Made by a program: the position numbers and the translations under genes
Assembly: GCF_002482975.1 (NCBI RefSeq)
Contig: NZ_DLHA01000044.1
Location: 1 to 16,870, forward strand
Origin: Flavobacterium sp. UBA7680
GTDB lineage: Bacteria; Bacteroidota; Bacteroidia; Flavobacteriales; Flavobacteriaceae
Direction of reading: 5' to 3'
DNA: 16,870 nucleotides
The notes under the pieces: generated by a model
Seen by the model: only the letters and a program-made list of their open reading frames with translations
Databases searched by the model: none
What the model was told of the DNA's origin: nothing
In this document: positions 1 to 6,364 of the stretch, piece by piece
How positions within the stretch are numbered: position 1 is the first letter of the stretch
Layout of the letters: the number at the start of each line of letters is the position of its first letter

Positions 1-607
1 AAGCTTTAAAGCTTATTTGACGACTAATAGAAAGTACTATACTTCTATTGTAAACCTGATGAGAAGCTCCCGGTAATTGTTTTCGAACAGGAAGAAGGGA
101 GTGGCTCAATCGCAATCCTACAAACCATTTTTCTTTAACTACAAAACCCGCACCCAGATTAAATGTGAAGTCTTTATTACTAAAGGGATAAAGATCTGTT
201 TGGAAAGGAAACGCTCCTCTGTTCGTATATTCTCCGGTATTAATCAATGCTGTTAATGCCGGACCAAATTCAACGTAACCATTTTTCTTGTTATATTGAA
301 AGAGGATTGGGACTTCAAAGTAAGACAGACGTAATAAATAATCGCCATAACCAAGACGGCCTCCACCAGTTCCTTTCCCAAGTTCATATAGTTCAGCCTG
401 CATGGTCTAGCTTTTACTTATTTTTATCTGAACCCACATTCCACCCATCAAGGCAGGTTTTGGATGAGTTTTTAAGGGAAAGCCTGTAATAGTACGCATT
501 CCTAAACCTAATTTAAGCCCAAATTTACATTGAGGTTTTAATTTACCATGAGGGTGAAGATCAAGGCAAATGATTAACATCACACAAAAAAAGAAAAGTT
601 TTTTCAT
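1..607 (-). pseudogene. PorT-like outer-membrane beta-barrel gene, broken by an in-frame TAG and cut by the window edge
   Basis: Reading leftward from the ATG at 607 gives a hydrophobic N-terminus (MKKLFFFCVMLIICL) that looks like a signal peptide. It is followed by KFGLKLGLGMRTITGF, which resembles the first strand of the PorT-type outer-membrane barrel family (OMP_b-brl_2). A TAG at 409-407 stops this after 66 residues. The same frame then stays open for 135 further codons to base 1, with alternating barrel-like segments such as LSYFEVPILFQYNKKNGYVE and FTFNLGAGFVVKEKWFVGLR. Because the frame is unchanged on both sides, one nonsense substitution explains the break and no frameshift is needed. 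An ATG two codons after the TAG could restart a fragment without an export signal. The original function, probably a small outer-membrane barrel, is inferred from family resemblance. The 3' end is not visible. It is divergent from the TonB receptor gene, with 84 bases between them. Confidence 0.72.
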
Positions 608-691
608 TACTAATTAACGGAATTGTCATATGAAAATTGTTCTAATAACAGCGATTTCACAATAAAAATGAATATGTAACGTTTAGTCTTA

Positions 692-3043
692 ATGATCTTA
701 AAAATCCTTTATCTGTTTTTATTTTTAATGCTCTTTCAGGGTATTTATGCGCAAAATAAATTTACGATAAGCGGTTATATAAGCGAAAAAGGCAGTAAAG
801 AAAATCTTCCCGGTGTTACAGTTTACGTTCCAAAATTAAAAGTTGGAACAGCTTCAAATAATTATGGCTTCTACTCTATTACATTACCAAAAGATTCAGT
901 TGAAGTGATTTTTAGTTATGTCGGCTTTAAAGCAAAAAAAATCAGTTTCTATTTGGATAAAAATATAAGTTTCAATGTTGAAATGGGCGCTGAGCATCTT
1001 CAGGAAGTTACTGTAAGTGCTGAACAAACTAGAAAGATAAGCGAAGAAACTCAAATGAGTAGCGTTGACATACCTATCGAACAGATTAAACAAATTCCCG
1101 CTTTAATGGGAGAAAAGGATGTTTTAAAAGTAATTCAATTAATGCCAGGTGTACAAAAGGGAAGTGAAGGAAGTACAGGTATTTACGTTCGTGGCGGTGG
1201 TCCCGATCAAAATTTAATTATTTTGGACGAAGCTCCAGTATACAATGCTAATCATTTATTTGGTTTCTTTTCTGTATTTAATGGCGATGCGTTAAAAAGT
1301 GTGGAGTTAATCAAAGGAGGTTTTCCTGCAAGATACGGAGGTAGACTTTCGTCTGTAATTGATCTTCAAATGAAAGATGGGAATAAAGAAAAGATTCATG
1401 GAGAGGCTGGTATTGGCCTTATTGCTGCTCGTTTAACGCTAGAAGGTCCAATTATCAAAAACAAATGTTCGTTTCTTATATCGGGTAGAAGAACATACAT
1501 AGATGCGCTTGTTGCTCCTTTTCTTCCCAAAGATGGAAAATTGGGATATTACTTTTATGACATAAATGCAAAAATAAATTACGTATTTAATGATAAAAAT
1601 CGATTGTATTTAAGCGGATATTTTGGCCAGGATAAATTTTATTTGAAAAGAAAGACGGCGGATTCAGAAAGCATGTCTGGAATTAATTGGGGCAATGCAA
1701 CAAGTACTTTGAGATGGAATCACTTATTCAATAGCCGGTTATTTTCAAACCTCTCATTTATTTTCACGAACTATAAATTAGGAATTGAGAACCAGGAAAA
1801 ATATGACAATGATTATTATAATTTAAAATACACGTCCAATATTCGTGACTTTGGAGTAAAGTACAATTTTGATTTTATGCCCCATCCAAATCATTATATC
1901 AGGTTTGGCGCCAATGCTACCTGGCATCATTTTATTCCCCAGGCTTTGGTTATCAAAGCTTCCGATCCGGTTAATGAGCTCAATATTAAATCGCGTGCCA
2001 TTGATACCTACGAAGGGGGGATTTTTATTGAAGATGATTGGAGAATGACTTCCAAGCTTAAAATGAATATTGGTTTCCGGCTTTCTGCTTTATCAAGTAA
2101 AGGAAATGATTTCTTTAATCCTGAACCAAGAGCAGCGGTAAGATATTTTTTAGGAAACAATTTCTCTTTGAAAGGCTCTTATGCCATGATGAATCAATAC
2201 TTACATTTATTATCCAGCACAGGTATCGGGCTACCAACAGATTTGTGGGTGCCGGCAACCAACAAAGTAAAACCACAGCAATCGCAACAAGTGGCGCTGG
2301 GTTTAGCGAAGGACTTACCTAACAAAAACATAACCATTACTGTTGAAGGCTATTACAAATGGATGAAAAATGTATTGAATTACAAAGAAGGCGCAAACTT
2401 TTTGAATGTAGGTGATAATAGCAATCCCGAAACGCAAAACGATTGGCAAACCAAAGTTGTTTCGGGCACCGGTTTAAGTTATGGTGCTGAGCTGTTGATT
2501 CAAAAAAAAGTTGGAAAATTTACCGGATGGATTGGTTACACCTTATCGTGGACCTGGTTGCAATTTGATTCGTTAAACTTTGGAGAAAGATTTCCTGCAC
2601 GTTACGACAGAAGACATGATATTTCGGTAGTTGGCATCTATAAAATAAATGATCACATTACCCTTTCTGCTACCTGGGTATATGGAACAGGAAACGCCAT
2701 CACATTACCAATCGCTTCTTATGGCATAGAGCAACATACGATTCCGGGCACACAACAGCAAGCGCGACCTGGTGAGCTTTGGCCTTACACCATAGGTGGT
2801 GATTATGGAAAAAAGAATTCTTTCCGTATGTCTCCGTATCATCGCATGGATATTGGCATCCAGTTCCATAAAAAATTAAAGCGTTGTGTTCGCACCTTTG
2901 AAGTTAGTTTGTATAATGTTTACAGTCGTCAAAATCCGTTCTTCTATTATATAAGTTACGATAATGACTCAAAGAAGAACAAATTGATGCAGGCATCTTT
3001 GTTTCCAATTTTACCAAGTGTTTCATGGAGTTATAAATTTTAA
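692..3043 (+). CDS. TonB-dependent receptor with N-terminal carboxypeptidase-like domain
   Basis: The 783-residue product has a signal peptide (about 1-20, cleavage after GIYA), then a carboxypeptidase regulatory-like domain (about 25-105, with LPGVTVYVP and YGFYSITLP). A TonB plug domain follows (about 115-235), marked by VIQLMPGVQKGSEGSTGIYV at 143-162 and by RGGGPDQNLIILDEAPVYN, and then a long beta-barrel ending in the aromatic C-terminus SWSYKF. Proteins of this build sit in the outer membrane and import bound ligands using TonB-ExbBD energy. The ligand cannot be told from sequence; this is not an obvious SusC/SusD pair because the partner is a DUF4249-type lipoprotein. The ATG at 692 gives a clean signal peptide, and the ATG at 674 runs straight into a stop. 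The stop at 3041-3043 abuts the next gene, so the two are almost certainly co-transcribed. Confidence 0.95.
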   Translation: MILKILYLFLFLMLFQGIYAQNKFTISGYISEKGSKENLPGVTVYVPKLKVGTASNNYGFYSITLPKDSVEVIFSYVGFKAKKISFYLDKNISFNVEMGAEHLQEVTVSAEQTRKISEETQMSSVDIPIEQIKQIPALMGEKDVLKVIQLMPGVQKGSEGSTGIYVRGGGPDQNLIILDEAPVYNANHLFGFFSVFNGDALKSVELIKGGFPARYGGRLSSVIDLQMKDGNKEKIHGEAGIGLIAARLTLEGPIIKNKCSFLISGRRTYIDALVAPFLPKDGKLGYYFYDINAKINYVFNDKNRLYLSGYFGQDKFYLKRKTADSESMSGINWGNATSTLRWNHLFNSRLFSNLSFIFTNYKLGIENQEKYDNDYYNLKYTSNIRDFGVKYNFDFMPHPNHYIRFGANATWHHFIPQALVIKASDPVNELNIKSRAIDTYEGGIFIEDDWRMTSKLKMNIGFRLSALSSKGNDFFNPEPRAAVRYFLGNNFSLKGSYAMMNQYLHLLSSTGIGLPTDLWVPATNKVKPQQSQQVALGLAKDLPNKNITITVEGYYKWMKNVLNYKEGANFLNVGDNSNPETQNDWQTKVVSGTGLSYGAELLIQKKVGKFTGWIGYTLSWTWLQFDSLNFGERFPARYDRRHDISVVGIYKINDHITLSATWVYGTGNAITLPIASYGIEQHTIPGTQQQARPGELWPYTIGGDYGKKNSFRMSPYHRMDIGIQFHKKLKRCVRTFEVSLYNVYSRQNPFFYYISYDNDSKKNKLMQASLFPILPSVSWSYKF

Positions 3044-3898
3044 ATGATGAGGATATTTTTTATATTACTAATAAGTTGTTTTTTGTTTCTGTCGTGTACA
3101 AAAGAAGCGATGGTGAAATTACCCGAAGCAAAACCGTTGCCGGTGGTGTATTCGTATATATGCCCTACTGACTCCGTCATCCGTTTAAAATTACTATCGT
3201 CTTCGCCTTTATATAGCAGCAATCAAATAGATGTCCTGGCACCGGTTTCCGATGGAGATGTGAAGATTAGCAGTACGCAGGGAACAACACAACTCATTTT
3301 TAATCAAAACACACAGTATTACGAATTAAACACAAATACCTACCCTATTGTACCCGGACAAGTTTATAAAATGACGGTAATAACAATCAATGGTGATGTA
3401 GCCACAGCGGAAACACAAGTGCCCTCCGTAGCCGTTCCTCTAAACACGGTAACAGTAGAAACCATTACTGAAAATTACCAAACAAGCGATAGAATAAAAA
3501 CCTTTTTTACCGATGATGCTAATGGCGTAAATTATTACCGGATAGCTGCATCACATGGTTTTGTTTATAATGGTCAAACTGACACAATAGTTAACGATAC
3601 GCGAATTAATGAGCTGTATAGCGATTTGAACCATAATGGAGAAAGCAGCTCTTTGGATGGTAGGTTTTATCAAAGAGTTGATTCTACTCAGTACTATTCT
3701 ACTGAGTATTATGATGTTTTTCTTTATAATTGCAGCGAATCGTATTACAAGTTTTATAAGTCGCTTAAAAATTACTCTGGCAATGGAATCAGTTTTCCCC
3801 CTCAAGCCGAGTCAACCCTCATTTACTCCAATGTAAAAGGTGGTTTTGGTTGTTTTGCAGCCTATACAAGTAGTAAGCTCAGATACAAAAAGAAATAA
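3044..3898 (+). CDS. DUF4249-like surface or periplasmic lipoprotein
   Basis: The 284-residue product starts with MMRIFFILLISCFLFLSC, a lipoprotein signal with the lipidated cysteine at position 18 and a loose lipobox (FLSC), as is common in Bacteroidota. The rest is beta-rich: an N-terminal part (VVYSYICPTDSVIRLKLLSS) followed by a fibronectin- or Ig-like stretch (YKMTVITINGDVATAETQVP). The C-terminal half has NGVNYYRIAASHGFVYNG and ends with YSNVKGGFGCFAAYTSS, which resembles the end of DUF4249 proteins. The length is near the lower end of that family, but the terminal motif is present, so it looks complete. Its ATG follows the receptor stop codon directly, and a second ATG three bases later is also possible. 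Genes of this type often sit next to TonB-dependent receptors. A role in ligand capture is inferred from context; no biochemical function is known to me. Confidence 0.82.
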   Translation: MMRIFFILLISCFLFLSCTKEAMVKLPEAKPLPVVYSYICPTDSVIRLKLLSSSPLYSSNQIDVLAPVSDGDVKISSTQGTTQLIFNQNTQYYELNTNTYPIVPGQVYKMTVITINGDVATAETQVPSVAVPLNTVTVETITENYQTSDRIKTFFTDDANGVNYYRIAASHGFVYNGQTDTIVNDTRINELYSDLNHNGESSSLDGRFYQRVDSTQYYSTEYYDVFLYNCSESYYKFYKSLKNYSGNGISFPPQAESTLIYSNVKGGFGCFAAYTSSKLRYKKK

Positions 3899-4039
3899 CA
3901 GATCAATTTCTTTCTCTATTCATGAAATCGATCCTTTTCTTAACGCTTGTTCCTTATGTCTAGTTGGTGAGGTATCAATTAAGGGGCCGTGGATCATTGA
4001 ATTGGCGCACGTAAGGATTAATCACGTGGTGTTTCTTTA

Positions 4040-4063
4040 ACTTTTGTTCAAATGAACAAAAGT
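4040..4063. repeat. 11-bp inverted repeat with a 2-base centre
   Basis: The arms ACTTTTGTTCA (4040-4050) and TGAACAAAAGT (4053-4063) are perfectly complementary and separated by AA. It lies about 140 bases after the DUF4249-like gene. It could be a folded 3' element, a dispersed palindrome or a protein-binding dyad; the sequence alone does not decide. Confidence 0.7.
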
Positions 4064-4194
4064 AATATAAAAGGGTCAGAGTTGCCCAAAATGTTTAAGT
4101 AATACCCAAGGGTCAAAGGTATAGTACACTAAAACCATTGGTACGACCGACACAGGAGCGATGCGCCCGGTAGCGCTCGGGACCTCTAAAAAAA

Positions 4195-4227
4195 CCCTCT
4201 GAATCAATTGATTTCAGAGGGTTTTTT
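4195..4227. terminator. Bidirectional Rho-independent terminator
   Basis: CCCTCTGA at 4195-4202 pairs with TCAGAGGG at 4214-4221, and the inner ATCAATTGAT extends the stem with one bulged T. The hairpin is followed by six Ts on the plus strand (4222-4227) and preceded by seven As (4188-4194), which give a T-run on the minus strand. It lies between two convergent genes and should end both the receptor/lipoprotein transcript and the Ntn-hydrolase transcript. Confidence 0.88.
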
Positions 4228-4307
4228 GTTCGAAATCTTATCGACGGCCCTTAGAGATATTAATCTGTTTTAAATCAACGATCTACCGTTCGAACTAAGT
4301 TAGGCGT

Positions 4308-5498
4308 TCAACGTGACACGCGCTTCTCTATCTTGCGAATCTGATTATGACCGTGTTCATTTTTCGGGTTCATCTCGACGGACTTTTTATAATTGAACAA
4401 TGCAAGCGAATACTCCTTAGCCTTCATGTAACCATCGGCCAGGCTGTCATAACAATTCCAGGATTTCGGAAAATATTTTACGTTCAGTTTAAATACATTA
4501 ATTGCTGCAGTTAATTTTCCTTTTTCAAGTAACGCGTATCCAACATCATTTACATCAAGTTCCATAACCTTGATCATAGGATATAGTTTTTCAGCTTCAA
4601 TAAAATCATCAAGCGCCAGGGAGTCGTTAGCGACGCTGCTTACTGCCAAAGACCGGACAGCTTCTTTAGCATTATTCCATTTTGAATAATGGAATTGGCC
4701 TGCGGTGTTATCGGGAAACATTTCAGGGATTATCAGGATTCTATCTTTATTGTTGAGTTCATTTTTGAGATTGAATTTGACTGTTACTCTGTAATCATGA
4801 TAAAAATATAAGTTTACTGTTCCTTCATTGAGATCATAAATTGTTGTGTAAAGAGTCCCACCAAATCCCTTTCCAAAATCCTGATGAAGAGTATCACTCA
4901 GTTGAGTAAGATAACTCATGCTTGTGTCAATACGCTGCTCCATCAACTTTCTTCCTTTCTGATAGTATGGTATGTTCAGATCCTGAACATTAGAGGTTTG
5001 CGAAGGACAAAAATTAGATAACAAATAATTATCCTCATTTCCCATCATCATGGTATCAGCTTCTACCACCAGGTACTTACCGTTTTTTTCAACGTATAAT
5101 AACATGCCGCCGTTTAAGGGACTCAAATCATATTTATCTAACATTGCAGCAACTTCAGCAGTATTCTGGCATTTCTTTATGACGTCTTTGAAGAGAGTCG
5201 GGTAAAATTTCAATTTCCCGGCTTTGTATTTGATTTGCCTTTCCTGTACAGAAAAACCATCAAATACGAGGCCCTTTTCGTTCATGCCTCCCTGTGCAAC
5301 AAGGTTATCCTGTCCTACATACATTGCTCCATATTCACCGGCTTTTCCTTTTTCAAACCATATTCGCGTATTTGCATCCCAATAGTCCTCATTATTTCCA
5401 ACAAAGGTTTTCCCATTTTTGGTTATTTTATATACGGTGCATGGAATTGCATGTAAAAAACCAAAAAGGAAAGTGATAGAAAGTAATTTTATTTTCAT
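4308..5498 (-). CDS. Secreted Ntn-type linear amide C-N hydrolase with C-terminal TPR-like repeats
   Basis: The 396-residue product begins with a signal-peptide-like stretch, MKIKLLSITFLFGFLHAIPC. Cys20 is placed like the N-terminal nucleophile of the choloylglycine hydrolase / acyl-CoA:6-APA acyltransferase branch of Ntn hydrolases. KNGKTFVGNNEDYWD (about 27-41) matches the conserved Gly-Asn-x-Asp-type segment after the nucleophile, and GGMNEKGLVFDGFS (about 70-83) matches the next conserved strand. The Ntn domain runs to about residue 255. Residues from about 318 (DVGYALLEKGKLTAAINVFK, then YDSLADGYMKAKEYSLALFN) form two or three TPR-like helix pairs. Family members cleave or transfer linear amide bonds, and the substrate is unknown. 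AIPC is a poor lipobox, so processing that exposes Cys20 is more likely than lipidation. It stands alone, convergent to the receptor operon. Confidence 0.75.
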   Translation of the reverse strand: MKIKLLSITFLFGFLHAIPCTVYKITKNGKTFVGNNEDYWDANTRIWFEKGKAGEYGAMYVGQDNLVAQGGMNEKGLVFDGFSVQERQIKYKAGKLKFYPTLFKDVIKKCQNTAEVAAMLDKYDLSPLNGGMLLYVEKNGKYLVVEADTMMMGNEDNYLLSNFCPSQTSNVQDLNIPYYQKGRKLMEQRIDTSMSYLTQLSDTLHQDFGKGFGGTLYTTIYDLNEGTVNLYFYHDYRVTVKFNLKNELNNKDRILIIPEMFPDNTAGQFHYSKWNNAKEAVRSLAVSSVANDSLALDDFIEAEKLYPMIKVMELDVNDVGYALLEKGKLTAAINVFKLNVKYFPKSWNCYDSLADGYMKAKEYSLALFNYKKSVEMNPKNEHGHNQIRKIEKRVSR

Positions 5499-5603
5499 AG
5501 TTTCTGATTAGAAGCTTGCTGTTAATGTAGATTATTAATTTCAGTTATAGTATAACACTTTATTTTAGAAAGGATACACTAAACCTAATTTTATTATCAC
5601 CTG

Positions 5604-5700
5604 TTAAGCCCCAGTCAATTTAAAATAGTCATATAAATCAGCCAGTTTCCGTATGTCCTCTAGCAATTCGTTCGAAATTAGTATGTTTGGGACTTCTTTA
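5604..5700 (-). pseudogene. Possible C-terminal remnant of a lost gene
   Basis: Reading leftward, one minus frame encodes FKEVPNILISNELLEDIRKL, continuing ADLYDYFKLTGA and a TAA at 5606-5604. The amphipathic, charged composition looks more like real coding sequence than the surrounding A/T-rich DNA. There is no start codon, and an in-frame stop lies upstream at about 5747, past the palindrome. If real it is a truncated tail whose 5' part has been lost. I do not recognise the family, and chance is a fair alternative. Confidence 0.3.
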
Positions 5701-5731
5701 AAAGGCGCAAATTTTAAAATTTGCGCCTTTT
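5700..5731. repeat. Perfect 32-base palindrome, terminator-like
   Basis: AAAGGCGCAAATTTT (5701-5715) is followed directly by its exact reverse complement (5716-5730), and one more A-T pair closes it at 5700 and 5731. A T-rich stretch (TGTATTTTTA) follows on the plus strand, so it may work as a Rho-independent terminator. No plus-strand gene precedes it, so a mobile or decayed palindromic unit is equally possible. Confidence 0.65.
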
Positions 5732-6036
5732 GTATTTTTAATCCTTATAAATATGAAATAAGTTATTTTAAATGATGGACTTATTTTAAAATCAATTCTT
5801 AAGAGGCTAATCGCATCTTTTTCACAAAAAATTATGAAAAAAACCAAAAAAAATTTCATAAAATTTTTTTGAGCAAAATCAATGGCTGCATTCATTCTGA
5901 TGTAAGATTTTTCGATTTTTTGTAAATTCTCTGAAAGTGTATGCGTTTGTTTTTAAAAATAAATGATTTAGTTTTGGAGTTGTACTTATAATTTGCCCTA
6001 TATTTTTTAACACATTATGCAATGACAAATAACTTG

Positions 6037-6057
6037 ATAATCACTACAAGTGATTAT
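6037..6057. promoter_or_regulatory. Operator-like dyad upstream of mod
   Basis: ATAATCACT (6037-6045) and AGTGATTAT (6049-6057) are perfect inverted repeats around ACA. A 9-3-9 dyad of this size is typical of a homodimeric regulator site. It lies just upstream of the weak promoter candidate at 6080-6107 and about 310 bases before the mod start. No regulator gene is adjacent, so the binding protein is unknown. Confidence 0.4.
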
Positions 6058-6079
6058 AGAATAAACAAATTATGAAATT

Positions 6080-6107
6080 TTGATTTAAAAAATAATTTAT
6101 ACTTTTA
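6080..6107 (+). promoter_or_regulatory. Weak Bacteroidota-type promoter candidate for mod-res
   Basis: TTG at 6080-6082 and TACTTTTA at 6100-6107 are 17 bases apart. This approximates the Bacteroidota pattern of a TTTG-like -33 element and a TAnnTTTG -7 element, but the last -7 base is wrong and the spacing is short. If used, the transcript would carry a leader of about 250 bases that includes the long hairpin at 6186-6321. Confidence 0.25.
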
Positions 6108-6185
6108 ATGTGCCCTAAAAAATAGTGCATATTATTTTAACACTTAAAATTAATATTATAAGAGAAAAATAAAATAATAACCAGC

Positions 6186-6321
6186 GTCTAACCAATCAAC
6201 TGTATCCGAAAAGGTCGAATTTTCAAATTGAAACAGAAGTATTGCAAAACGCTCACGGACATACGTGGGCTTGCTTTCTTTGTTTCAAAGGTATTCGACC
6301 ACCTCGGATATAGAGTTAGCA
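6186..6321. repeat. Long nested hairpin, about 136 bases, with weakly attC-like ends
   Basis: Successive arms pair in register: GTCTAAC (6186-6192) with GTTAGCA (6315-6321, five of seven), TATCCGA (6203-6209) with TCGGATA (6304-6310), and GGTCGAAT (6213-6220) with ATTCGACC (6293-6300). Inside these, TTGAAACA (6228-6235) pairs with TGTTTCAA (6281-6288), GCAA (6244-6247) with TTGC (6271-6274), and GCTCACG (6251-6257) with CGTGGGC (6264-6270, one G-T pair). Six nested stems cannot be chance. The outer ends approximate the RYYYAAC/GTTRRRY boxes of integron attC sites, but the spacers beside them are unequal (10 and 4 bases). A structured leader RNA or palindromic repeat is at least as likely. Confidence 0.65.
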
Positions 6322-6364
6322 TCCCCACGTTAACAAAGTGTTCGTGCATAAAACAAGACAAACT

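Larger units (their letters stand above)
3899..4307. other. Intergenic region between convergent genes
   Basis: No convincing gene is present in these 409 bases. They contain an 11-base inverted repeat (4040-4063) and a locally GC-rich segment (about 4141-4190). Within that segment GAGCG at 4156-4160 can pair with CGCTC at 4174-4178, and its end, CTCGGGACC, resembles a tRNA acceptor 3' strand without the rest of a tRNA. A strong bidirectional terminator follows at 4195-4227. This fits the 3' ends of two converging transcription units. Confidence 0.6.
5499..6364. other. Long AT-rich non-coding region upstream of mod
   Basis: No intact gene is supported in these 866 bases. They hold a possible short coding remnant on the minus strand (5604-5700), a perfect palindrome (5700-5731), and an A/T-rich stretch containing TTATGAAA (5832-5839) facing TTTCATAA (5854-5861). 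An operator-like dyad (6037-6057), a weak promoter candidate (6080-6107) and a long nested hairpin (6186-6321) follow before mod. Two imperfectly similar segments, at about 5994-6027 and 6110-6148, each have TGCCCTA followed by TTTTAACAC. Confidence 0.6.

Noticed and set aside
4141..4190. A tRNA gene or tRNA fragment
   Set aside because: Only an acceptor-like 3' end is visible. There is no T-loop, anticodon arm or matching 5' acceptor strand.
4294..4307. GTTAGGC beside the 3' end of the Ntn hydrolase gene, like an integron attC core
   Set aside because: No matching RYYYAAC partner box or nested stem was found on either side, so it is most likely a chance heptamer.
5832..5869. A terminator formed by TTATGAAA and TTTCATAA followed by a T-run
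   Set aside because: The stem is almost entirely A-T with a 14-base loop and no gene lies upstream, so it is too weak to list.
6338..6364. An earlier mod start adding MFVHKTRQT
   Set aside because: The added residues are unlike Mod proteins, while MPTLNWIG at 6365 is the usual N-terminus.
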